Positions 43,349 through 51,260 of a stretch of DNA of 64,000 nucleotides are shown piece after piece. Positions within the stretch are counted from its first letter, which is position 1; every line of letters begins with the position of its first letter. The notes under the pieces were generated by a model, which was given only the letters and a program-made list of their open reading frames with translations, was not told the origin of the DNA and did not search any database. Origin of the DNA: DATKDU01 sp035649415. Its GTDB lineage: Bacteria > Planctomycetota > Planctomycetia > Pirellulales > Pirellulaceae. Location of the stretch: positions 6,147 through 70,146 of the forward strand of contig DASRJP010000353.1 in assembly GCA_035649415.1 (NCBI GenBank). The letters are read 5' to 3'. The position numbers and the translations under genes are program-made.

Positions 43349-44131
43349 ATGCGAGCATGGCCAGTGCGAATTCTATCGATTGCGGCGTTTGGGTGGATGA
43401 GCGTCGCGGGCGCGAGCCTCGTGCGCGGGCAAGATTCGCCCGTCCAGCAGGCAGCCGCCGAGGCTGTCATCCCGACGCGCAATTTGCTGAGCGTGATGGT
43501 CGACGGCGGGCCGATCATGTACCCGATCGGTCTCTGCTCGTTCATCCTGCTGATCTTTGTCTTCGAGCGGCTGATCAGCCTCCGCAAAGGGCGCATCATT
43601 CCGCGGCCGTTCGTCAAGCGGTTCCTCGAGCAGCTTCGCGACGGAAATCTCGACCGCGAGAAGGCAATCGCCCTGTGCGAGGAGAACCGCAGCCCGGTCG
43701 CCCTGGTGTTCAGCGCGGCCGTGAAGAAATGGGGACGCACTAGCGTCGAAGTCGAGCAGGCCATCCTCGACTCCGGCGAGCGAGTCACCAATCAACTCCG
43801 CAAATACGTTCGCCTATTCTCCGGCATTTCTCAGATCGCGCCTTTGTTGGGACTTTTGGGCACGGTGCTGGGGATGATCGAATCGTTCAACGCCATATCC
43901 ACGGCGGACGCAATGGGGCAACGCGAGCTCTTGGCCGGCGGCATTGCCCAGGCCTTGCTTACGACCGCGGCCGGCATGTTCGTCGCCATCCCGGCGCTTT
44001 TGGCGTATCTGTTTTTTGTCAGCCGCATCGACATGCTGGTCACCGAGATCGACCACCTCGGACAGCAGATCGTCGAGTTGATCGCTGGCGACTCGGCCGA
44101 TGCCGTCCGATCGCGAAGGAAAGCAGCCTGA
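43349..44131 (+). CDS. MotA/TolQ/ExbB proton channel family protein
   Basis: A 260-aa inner-membrane proton channel subunit. A cleavable-like hydrophobic N-terminus (about 5-28) is followed by the first channel helix (PIMYPIGLCSFILLIFVFERL). The conserved pair of helices follows: GISQIAPLLGLLGTVLGMIESF and GGIAQALLTTAAGMFVAIPALLAYLFF. These match ExbB/TolQ and carry the Thr-rich channel residues. It starts an operon with an ExbD-type subunit 8 bp downstream and a TonB-position protein. ATG 43349 was chosen over the first ATG at 43319. Confidence 0.92.
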   Translation: MRAWPVRILSIAAFGWMSVAGASLVRGQDSPVQQAAAEAVIPTRNLLSVMVDGGPIMYPIGLCSFILLIFVFERLISLRKGRIIPRPFVKRFLEQLRDGNLDREKAIALCEENRSPVALVFSAAVKKWGRTSVEVEQAILDSGERVTNQLRKYVRLFSGISQIAPLLGLLGTVLGMIESFNAISTADAMGQRELLAGGIAQALLTTAAGMFVAIPALLAYLFFVSRIDMLVTEIDHLGQQIVELIAGDSADAVRSRRKAA

Positions 44132-44139
44132 TCAAGGCC

Positions 44140-44562
44140 ATGCCGCTCAAAACGCACCAAGACGACATCCCGCAGATCAACTTGACCCCGATGCTCGACA
44201 TCGTGTTCAACCTGATGATTTTCTTCATGGTGGCGACGCGATTTACGGAGCTCGATGAGCGAAACATCGACGTCCAGGTGCCCCAGGTCAATAGCACCGC
44301 CCAGATCTCGGACAAACCTAAGAAACGGACCATCAACGTCCACAAGGACGGCCAGATCACGCTCGATAAGCGGGCGGTGACGCTGCGCGAGCTCGTCGCC
44401 GAGTTGACCCAGTCCCGCCGTCAGCGACCAGACATGAGCGTCGTGGTTCGTGGCGATGCTGACGGACGTCTGCAGAACTTCGCCACGGTCCTGACTGCCT
44501 GCCGCGAAGCGGGGATCAGCGACATGGGGATCTCGGTGAGAATGGAGACCAAGCAGAGATAG
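44140..44562 (+). CDS. ExbD/TolR-type proton channel subunit
   Basis: A 140-aa protein with one N-terminal TM helix. The proton-relay Asp lies in INLTPMLDIVFNLMIFFMV (Asp20). The periplasmic domain has INVHKDGQITLDKRAVTLRELVAEL and a C-terminal VVVRGDADG....VLTACREAGI segment as in ExbD/TolR. It lies between the ExbB-type gene and the prenyltransferase-like protein gene, so all three probably form one complex. Confidence 0.92.
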   Translation: MPLKTHQDDIPQINLTPMLDIVFNLMIFFMVATRFTELDERNIDVQVPQVNSTAQISDKPKKRTINVHKDGQITLDKRAVTLRELVAELTQSRRQRPDMSVVVRGDADGRLQNFATVLTACREAGISDMGISVRMETKQR

Positions 44563-44572
44563 TCAAGCGACA

Positions 44573-46378
44573 ATGGCTTCATGGACGAATCCGATCCTCG
44601 CAGCTGCTTCCCTCGCCCCCGGCCGAGCATTGGCCATCGTGCTGCTGGTCGGGCTGACCGTCTTGACCATTGCCCTGGGCTTTCTCACGTGGACCCGATG
44701 GGGACAGGCTCGCCCCGTTGCCAAGTGCGCGCTGCTGTCGCTGTTCGCTCACATGCTGCTGCTGTGCTACTGCTGGGGGACGCGGATCTTCTTCGATACG
44801 CCCGGCCGCTTGCTCGGCGACGGCGAATTCCACGTGCGGATCGTCGATAGTGCCGACGAGGAGATGGCGCCCCCGGCGACCTCCACCACGGACGAGCTTC
44901 CCAGCGAGAATCCCGCGGCTGCGAAATCCAAGCCCGCGGAGGCTGAGAAACCGCCCGAGACCGCTGCCAAGGACATCGAACAGCCCACCGCGCAGGCCGC
45001 ACCAGCGCCGCGGTCCACGAGGCCGATCGAGCCGCCGCCGCTCTTGGAAACGAGCAATCCAGAGGCGGTCGTTCAAGCACCCGCTGAGTCGGTTCCTTCT
45101 CCCGAACCGCCGGATGCCGAAGTCGAACCGCCGACTGAGAAGACAGCCGATTCGTCGTCGGCAACAACTACCGAACACTCGCCGATTACTGAGCCTGCTC
45201 GCGCAGCGACAACGAGCATCCCCATCAGCACCCGCCCCATTGTCCCTCGTCGACTCGGTGACGGCCGGGATATGCCGCAGCTGCTTCGCGCCCGCGTCGG
45301 CGATCGGCTGCTGTTGGCAGAGCGCTTCGGCGGCACCGCGACCACCGAAGGGGCAGTCGAGGCGGCGCTCGACTGGCTGGCCGCCAATCAAAGCGAAGGG
45401 GGCCGCTGGGATGCCGACCTGCACGGCGCCGGCCGCGAGAACCGTCACTTGGGCCACGATCGGCAGGGGGCGGGCAAGCAGGCGGACACAGGGGTCACGG
45501 GCCTGGCGCTGTTGGCCTTTCTGGGCGCAGGCCAGTCCCACCTGGAAGGCGCGCATCGCCAGCACGTTCAGCACGGCCTGGAGTTTTTGCTCGCCAGCCA
45601 GGCCGCCGACGGCAATCTCTCCGGCGATGCCGAACTGTTCGCTCGTATGTACTGCCACGGCATTGCCACGCTGGCGCTCTGCGAAGCGTATGCACTCACG
45701 GGCGATGAGCGATTGAAGGCTGGCGCGACCCGCGCGGTGAACTATTCGCTACGCTCGCAGCACATGGAAGGGGGCTGGCGCTACCAGCCCGGCGACCGCG
45801 GCGACATGAGCCAGTTCGGCTGGCAAGTGATGGCCCTCAAAAGCGCGGAGCTGGCCGGAATGCCGATTCCTGCGGAGACAAGGATGCGCATGACGCGCTT
45901 TTTGCGGAGCTGCTCGTCGGGTCCAAGCCTCGGCCTGGCGTCGTATCGCCCTGGCGATCGCGTCAGCCGGCCGATGACTGCGGAGGCGATGGTTTGTCGC
46001 GTATTCCTGGCTGCCGAGAATCGCCAGGCGACGCTCGACGAGGCGGCCAGCTACGTTCTGGAAGAGCTGCCGAGTGTGCGCGACGCCAATGTCTACTACT
46101 GGTACTACGGCACGCTGGCCATGTTTCAACGGCAGGGAAAGGACTGGCAGCGCTGGAACGCGGCCATGCAGGAGGCCCTGCTCAGCAGCCAGCGGTTCGA
46201 CGGCCCGTATGCCGGGAGCTGGGACCCCGACCAGCAGTGGGGTGCGTACGGCGGCCGCGCCTACAGCACGGCGCTGGGGGCCTTGTGTCTGGAGGTCTAC
46301 TACCGCTATCTGCCTGTCTACGGCGGAGACAACTCAGAGCGGTTCACGGAATTACCGGAAATACCACTGCCGCGGTAA
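44573..46378 (+). CDS. TonB-position membrane protein with proline-rich linker and prenyltransferase/squalene-cyclase-like toroid
   Basis: A 601-aa protein. Two N-terminal membrane segments (about 18-40 and 48-70) precede a long Pro/Ala/Glu-rich, presumably periplasmic linker (about 95-215). Residues about 250-590 form an alpha/alpha toroid with repeated squalene-oxidase/prenyltransferase-type units (EAALDWLAANQSEGGRWD, GLEFLLASQAADG, NYSLRSQHMEGGWRYQPGD, SQFGWQVMALKSAEL). No DXDD catalytic motif of hopene cyclases is apparent. Directly after exbB/exbD-type genes, it stands where TonB or TolA would, with a similar anchor-plus-linker layout. It may transmit force or bind substrate; this is inference. 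Confidence 0.78.
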   Translation: MASWTNPILAAASLAPGRALAIVLLVGLTVLTIALGFLTWTRWGQARPVAKCALLSLFAHMLLLCYCWGTRIFFDTPGRLLGDGEFHVRIVDSADEEMAPPATSTTDELPSENPAAAKSKPAEAEKPPETAAKDIEQPTAQAAPAPRSTRPIEPPPLLETSNPEAVVQAPAESVPSPEPPDAEVEPPTEKTADSSSATTTEHSPITEPARAATTSIPISTRPIVPRRLGDGRDMPQLLRARVGDRLLLAERFGGTATTEGAVEAALDWLAANQSEGGRWDADLHGAGRENRHLGHDRQGAGKQADTGVTGLALLAFLGAGQSHLEGAHRQHVQHGLEFLLASQAADGNLSGDAELFARMYCHGIATLALCEAYALTGDERLKAGATRAVNYSLRSQHMEGGWRYQPGDRGDMSQFGWQVMALKSAELAGMPIPAETRMRMTRFLRSCSSGPSLGLASYRPGDRVSRPMTAEAMVCRVFLAAENRQATLDEAASYVLEELPSVRDANVYYWYYGTLAMFQRQGKDWQRWNAAMQEALLSSQRFDGPYAGSWDPDQQWGAYGGRAYSTALGALCLEVYYRYLPVYGGDNSERFTELPEIPLPR

Positions 46379-46404
46379 GGGGACTTGCGAGTCATCGCTC
46401 CGGC

Positions 46405-46468
46405 CTGTTCGCTGTCTCCTGTCCCCTGCTTCTCTGCCGCCTGCTCGTTTTTTCCTGCTCGCTGAACT
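46405..46468. repeat. Degenerate 7-bp tandem repeat (unit CTGNNNN)
   Basis: Units CTGTTCG, CTGTCTC, CTGTCCC, CTGCTTC, an 8-bp slip, CTGCTCG, TTTTTTC, CTGCTCG and CTGAACT. It occupies the middle of the 151-bp gap between the toroid gene and the ECF sigma factor gene. Confidence 0.65.
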
Positions 46469-46529
46469 TTTCCCGTCCGGCGCGCAACCTTGCCATCATT
46501 GAGCGCAGCCAGCTCGCGAAAGCTGCCGC

Positions 46530-47075
46530 ATGACCGACGTCGCCGACCGACTTTACGAGAAGGTGCTCGTGCTCCGCGCACAGCTCGGAGATGAGCCGGC
46601 CTTTGCCGAGTTGGTCCAGCGATATGACGCTCGGTTGCACTACTTCCTCGCGAAGATGTTTGGGGAAACGCACCGGGCGGAGGATGCGCTCCAGGAGGTG
46701 TGGCTGGATGCGTGGCGCTCGCTGCCGCGACTGGCCGAAGCTGGGGCTTGGCGCGCCTGGCTCTACCGGATTGCCCGCGACCGGGCTCATCGCGAGCTGC
46801 GGAAGCGGCGAGTGCCAATGAGCAACTTGGAGGCTTGCCAGCCGGCAAATAGCGCGACCGACGACAAGTTTTCGGCGGAGGACCTGGCGCTCGTCCGCAG
46901 CGCTATCGATCGGCTGACCCCTGAGCAGCGGGAGGCGGTATTGCTGCGTTACATGGAAGGGATGAGCTACGACGAAATCGCCAGCGTGACCGGCTGTCAG
47001 GTGGGCACAGTCCGCTCGCGGCTGCACTATGCCAAAGTGAACCTCAAGCAACTACTAGCAGGAACCATGCCATGA
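46530..47075 (+). CDS. ECF-type RNA polymerase sigma factor
   Basis: A 181-aa extracytoplasmic-function sigma factor. Region 2 spans about residues 20-90 (FAELVQRYDARLHYFLAKMF, EDALQEVWLDAWRSLPRL, AWLYRIARDRAHRELRK). Region 4 spans about 125-178 (RLTPEQREAVLLRYMEGMSYDEIA and GCQVGTVRSRLHYAKVNLKQLL). It overlaps a two-TM protein gene by ATGA (47072-47075), the usual sigma/anti-sigma arrangement. Its target promoters cannot be identified here. Confidence 0.93.
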   Translation: MTDVADRLYEKVLVLRAQLGDEPAFAELVQRYDARLHYFLAKMFGETHRAEDALQEVWLDAWRSLPRLAEAGAWRAWLYRIARDRAHRELRKRRVPMSNLEACQPANSATDDKFSAEDLALVRSAIDRLTPEQREAVLLRYMEGMSYDEIASVTGCQVGTVRSRLHYAKVNLKQLLAGTMP

Positions 47076-47545
47076 ACGAACGCGACCTCGGACACACGCT
47101 TCTTAACCTCGACATGTCCAGTGCCAGCGATCCGCGGCAATTGACGCAGGCGATCTTAGACAAGGACCGCCGCCGGCTGCGACTGTTGACCTTTCTGGGC
47201 ATTGGCGCGTGGACCATCGCCCTCTTGCTCATCCTGCTGGCGATGGTCAACTTTGCCCTGCTGTTCCCCCGGCACGCTAAGATCAGGATGGATTTCGAAT
47301 CGGGAGCGATTGCCGCCGCCGAGCGCGACACACTGCAAACGACGTATCTGACCGACTATCAGATTGCGTCCTTTCAGGTGACGCTGTCGCTGCTGGCCCT
47401 GTTGCCGGCGGCGCTTTTCACGATGCTCCTGATTTCCGCAACCCGCCGCGCGACCCTGCGGCAGGTCAACGCCAACCTGATCGAAATCGGGCAGGAGCTG
47501 AAAGCGCTGCGGCTGTCGCTGGCCAAAGGTGCGAGCCCGGCATAG
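47072..47545 (+). CDS. Two-TM protein, probable partner of the ECF sigma factor
   Basis: A 157-aa membrane protein. Residues 1-35 form a charged cytoplasmic head (LTQAILDKDRRRLRLL). TM helices lie at about 38-66 and 104-128, with a periplasmic loop between. The C-terminal helix (VNANLIEIGQELKALRLSL) is amphipathic. No zinc-binding anti-sigma HxxxCxxC motif is visible, so the anti-sigma role rests only on the ATGA overlap with the sigma gene and the topology. It is convergent with the next gene. Confidence 0.68.
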   Translation: MNERDLGHTLLNLDMSSASDPRQLTQAILDKDRRRLRLLTFLGIGAWTIALLLILLAMVNFALLFPRHAKIRMDFESGAIAAAERDTLQTTYLTDYQIASFQVTLSLLALLPAALFTMLLISATRRATLRQVNANLIEIGQELKALRLSLAKGASPA

Positions 47546-47607
47546 ATCGCCGGTTCATTGTGAGCTTGAATTCTGCCTCGCTATGGAAAACGACTCATCG
47601 TTTGCCA

Positions 47608-48411
47608 TCAGCCGGCGGTTCCGCGCTCCTCCAGGATGACCAGCGTCAGCAGCCAGCGGTTGTACGCTGCAAAACTCCGCTCGTCGAAAAAATAGTCCTT
47701 CTTCCCTTCCACTTCCCGCGGCACTTCGCGTCTCTCGGCCAGGATTTGACGGGTTTGCGGGCTGATCTTGGCCTGGGTGGCGCCGGCGACAATGTCGTCC
47801 AGCAGCAGCAGGTATTTTTCAAAATTGGCTGCTGAAGCGCCACCGTGGGGGACTTGCTGAGCGTGCAGCCGCTTGGCGATCAGCCGGAAATGCATCGTCT
47901 GTCCCACTTCGTTCAGGCCGAGGATCTCGGTCACGTGCTGCGGGTGCTCCTTGCGGACGGTCTTCCATTCCGTCGAGGTCACCTGATGGTGTCCGTAGTG
48001 CTCGACCACTTCGGTTGCCTTCCGCTCTTCGACTTCCGTCTTTACCAGGCCACTGGACACTACGAATACACTGGCCCACGGGATGGTGTCGCCGCCACCG
48101 TAATAATCGGTGGGCACAAACAGGCCATCGTTGTTTACGCCCAGCCAGTGGACCAGAATTGGCCGCGACGGGGGAACGAGCTGCTCCACAGGCAGGACGA
48201 TGGTGAAAATCCCCTGGCGAACGAGGCTCGCGCGGCAGCGCTCCGCTTGCGATTGGGTCAACCGCTCGGCCAGAATGCCGCGGATCTTCTGGCTGGCCCT
48301 GGCGGCATCGATTTTGGGCATGCCGGCGTCGCGGATGAAGACGTCGCGGAGCACGGCCGGATCGATCGGTTCCTGGCTGGTCTGGAGAAGTGCGAACAGC
48401 GGCTCTGCCAT
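47608..48411 (-). CDS. Conserved soluble protein of unknown function
   Basis: A 267-aa protein without signal peptide or TM helix, from ATG 48411. It starts PLFALLQTSQEPIDPAVLRDVFIRD. The middle has GVNNDGLFVPTDYYGGGDTIPW and VFVVSSGLVKTE. The C-terminus is a helical block with DYFFDERSFAAYNRWLL. I recognise no family. It is divergent from the following gene over 155 bp. Confidence 0.65.
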   Translation of the reverse strand: MAEPLFALLQTSQEPIDPAVLRDVFIRDAGMPKIDAARASQKIRGILAERLTQSQAERCRASLVRQGIFTIVLPVEQLVPPSRPILVHWLGVNNDGLFVPTDYYGGGDTIPWASVFVVSSGLVKTEVEERKATEVVEHYGHHQVTSTEWKTVRKEHPQHVTEILGLNEVGQTMHFRLIAKRLHAQQVPHGGASAANFEKYLLLLDDIVAGATQAKISPQTRQILAERREVPREVEGKKDYFFDERSFAAYNRWLLTLVILEERGTAG

Positions 48412-48566
48412 GGGCTTGCTCCGGCGGCCGCCATTGTATGCTCCCAGCGGCAGGGAACGCGAACAAATAAGGGCCGCTGCTGGAATCGATCGGCTGCGCC
48501 GGCGACATTCGTTTGGAGAGATTCCTTCCATATACTAGGAACTGCATCCACCAGCATCCTATTGCC

Positions 48567-50009
48567 ATGCCAGACTTGCTCGACGAAACGGAACCCAAAT
48601 TGGCACTGGCCCCTCGCCCCCTCTCTCGCGGCGTTTTGGCCATCGGCTGCGTGGCGTCCCTATTCGTGGTCATCGGGCTGGGGGCGATGAGCGTCTGGTT
48701 CTACTTCCGCGGCCAGCACCAGCAGGCGATCCGTGCTGTGAATGCCGAGGTCGCTCGCATCCACGCGGCCGGCCAGCCAATTACGACAGAGGATATGGTC
48801 CAGTCTCACCGGGTCCCCGACGGGGTCTTCGACGCCACGTCGCTGTGGATCGACGCGATCAAGTCCGCTTCCGAGACCAAAACAGGCACCGAGGCGCAAT
48901 TGCCAATCGTAGGTGACGTTAAGCTCGCGAAATTGCGTGCCGCTTCGCCGGTGTCGCTACTGCCGCTGGCTGAGCAGTTTCTGACCGCCCACCGGGCAAC
49001 CATCGACAAGACCCGCGCCGCCGCGTATGCCGGCGGCCAGTGCCGATATCCGGTCGATTTCTCCCAGGGGATCAACGCCCTGCTGCCGCACATTCAGGAG
49101 GCGCGAACGCTGGCCCGAATCCTGTCCCTGCGGCTGCACGTCGCGGTCGAAAGAGGAGATATAGCGGCGGCCCTCGAGTCGCTTAGGCTTCAGCTCGCGC
49201 TGGCCGCTACCATGGACCACGAGCCGCTGCTCATCACGCAGCTCGTGCGGATCGCCGTGATTTCCGTGGCGCTCGACGACGTTCGGGCGATCGTGGGCGA
49301 ATTGCCGCTCACTGATCCGCAGCTCGCCGAGCTGCAAGCGCTGCTGGCGACAATCGACATGAAGGGTCCGATCAAGGAGGGGCTGATCGGCGAGCGGGCC
49401 ATGGGCTTTCACACGTTCCATCACTTGTCGCAGATCAAGGAAGTGGAAATCCTGGCGGGAAAGGACGGCAGGCTCCAGCGGCCAGGAGATTGCCTCTTCT
49501 ATCTGGAGCTAATGCAGCAAATGGTCGCGGCGGCGGACCAGCCGCCGCAAGAGGCACGTCGCGCGGCGCAGCAAGTCGAAACCACGCTCAAAGGGAGGAT
49601 TGGGACGCAGAACCCGCTCGACCGCCTGGAGATCGTTGTCACAGCGCTCATGTTTCCCGCGACTGGAAAGGTCTTCGACGCCAGCGCCCGCACCCAGGCC
49701 GTGCGGGACAGCGCTATCGCCGGCATCGGCTTTCGCCGCTATCAGCTTGCTCACGGCAACGCGCCCGAAAAGCTCGCTGAACTCGTGCCGCAATTCCTGG
49801 CCGCAGTACCGCCCGATCCGTTTTCCGCCGCTGGTCCGCTGATTATGGTTGTCGAAGGAGACCAGTTCGCCATCTACAGCGTGGGCTCCGACCTTCAGGA
49901 TGGCAAGTCGCTGCTGGCCGACCCGGAGAGCGTGGACGATTTCGGCTTCGTCACGCGGTTGACGGTGCCGGGGAAAGGCGCCGAATCGCGTGCGCCGGCC
50001 ACCGACTAA
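48567..50009 (+). CDS. Single-TM protein of unknown function
   Basis: A 480-aa protein with a cytoplasmic head of about 20 residues, one TM helix (about 24-47) and a large extracytoplasmic helical domain. Features include ARILSLRLHVAVERGDIAAALESL and a C-terminal segment IAGIGFRRYQLAHGNAPEKLAEL...VPPDPFS. The latter resembles the C-terminal part of planctomycete proteins with a pilin-like 'YRLEHGRYPESLEEL...PLDPF' pattern. I do not recognise a defined function. ATG 48567 was chosen over the upstream in-frame ATG because the TM anchor position is then typical. Confidence 0.68.
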   Translation: MPDLLDETEPKLALAPRPLSRGVLAIGCVASLFVVIGLGAMSVWFYFRGQHQQAIRAVNAEVARIHAAGQPITTEDMVQSHRVPDGVFDATSLWIDAIKSASETKTGTEAQLPIVGDVKLAKLRAASPVSLLPLAEQFLTAHRATIDKTRAAAYAGGQCRYPVDFSQGINALLPHIQEARTLARILSLRLHVAVERGDIAAALESLRLQLALAATMDHEPLLITQLVRIAVISVALDDVRAIVGELPLTDPQLAELQALLATIDMKGPIKEGLIGERAMGFHTFHHLSQIKEVEILAGKDGRLQRPGDCLFYLELMQQMVAAADQPPQEARRAAQQVETTLKGRIGTQNPLDRLEIVVTALMFPATGKVFDASARTQAVRDSAIAGIGFRRYQLAHGNAPEKLAELVPQFLAAVPPDPFSAAGPLIMVVEGDQFAIYSVGSDLQDGKSLLADPESVDDFGFVTRLTVPGKGAESRAPATD

Positions 50010-50171
50010 AGCTGGCTGTCACTGCGCAGGACGCCGCCACTAGATTTGCACCGCGTGGACGATAGAATTCCCACTGCGCAGACAAGATTCGGCTCAAGCA
50101 GCGAATAACTTCCTTCGCGGCCGATGCGCAGCGGCTTTGGACTTTTGCCTAGGGAATTTGGACATAGAACG

Positions 50172-51254
50172 ATGCCAACCAAGAAAGAGCTTTTGAATTC
50201 GACCATCGAGCACATCGACATCAAGCGTCATAACTGCGTGCCGCTGGTTGAGGCCATGCAGTCGATGGCCTTCTCCGCCCGCGACCTGGCCCGCGCCGCC
50301 GACATCTATGACCGCATGCTGCGGGACAAAGACTGCGGCATCATCGTCTGCCTGGCCGGGTCGCTGATTTCCGCCGGCCTCAAGCAGGTGTTCATCGACA
50401 TGGTCCGCTCGCGGATGGTGGACGCCATCGTCAGCACCGGGGCCAACATGGTGGACCAGGACTTCTTTGAGGCCCTGGGTTTTCGGCATTTCATCGCGGC
50501 CGAACAGCTCAAAAGTGGCACCGAAGATAGCACGCTCCGCGATCACGCCATCGACCGGATCTATGACACGCTGATTGACGAGGACGAGCTGCGCATTTGC
50601 GACGAGACGGTGAAGAAGATTGCCGACGAACTGCCGCCGAGGCCTTATTCGTCGCGCGAGCTATTGGTCGAAATGGGCAAATACCTGGTAAGTGGCGCCG
50701 CCAAGGCCGACAGCATCATCCAGGCCTCCTACGAGTGCGGCGTGCCGATCTTCTGCCCGGCATTTTCCGATTGTTCGGCCGGCCTGGGGATCGTGGCCCA
50801 TTATCACGAGCGGATGAAACGCGGCCAGGCGACGACCGCCTTCGACTCGGCCAAGGATTTTTACGAGCTGACGCAGATCAAAATGAACAACCCGGTTACG
50901 GGGCTGTTCATGATCGGCGGCGGCGTGCCGAAGAATTTCGCCCAGGATATCGTCGTGGCCGCGGACATTCTTACAGGCATGGAAGCGGGCGAGCACGAGT
51001 ATCCGCAAATGCACAAGTACGCCGTGCAGATTACCGTCGCCGACGAGCGGGACGGCGCCCTCTCCGGGAGCACGCTCAAGGAGGCCTCGAGCTGGGGGAA
51101 GGTCGATACGACCTGGGAGCAGATGGTCTATAGCGAAGCGACGATCGCCCTGCCGCTGATCGCTGGCTATGCGTATCACAAAGGGGGCTGGAAAAACCGT
51201 CCCGTCCGCAACTTCGCCCGGCTGTATGCCGAGGCCGAAGCGCCCGTGGGGTGA
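50172..51254 (+). CDS. Deoxyhypusine-synthase-like protein
   Basis: A 360-aa cytoplasmic protein of the deoxyhypusine/homospermidine synthase family, which transfers an aminobutyl group from spermidine to a lysine or amine. The NAD-binding signatures LAGSLISAGL (near 60) and VSTGANMVDQD are present. FMIGGGVPKNFAQD and EASSWGKVD (active-site Lys310) are conserved. Bacteria lack eIF5A hypusination, so the acceptor is more likely putrescine or an unknown amine. It is convergent with the permease, with 6 bp between the stops. Confidence 0.85.
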   Translation: MPTKKELLNSTIEHIDIKRHNCVPLVEAMQSMAFSARDLARAADIYDRMLRDKDCGIIVCLAGSLISAGLKQVFIDMVRSRMVDAIVSTGANMVDQDFFEALGFRHFIAAEQLKSGTEDSTLRDHAIDRIYDTLIDEDELRICDETVKKIADELPPRPYSSRELLVEMGKYLVSGAAKADSIIQASYECGVPIFCPAFSDCSAGLGIVAHYHERMKRGQATTAFDSAKDFYELTQIKMNNPVTGLFMIGGGVPKNFAQDIVVAADILTGMEAGEHEYPQMHKYAVQITVADERDGALSGSTLKEASSWGKVDTTWEQMVYSEATIALPLIAGYAYHKGGWKNRPVRNFARLYAEAEAPVG

Positions 51255-51260
51255 TTGCCC

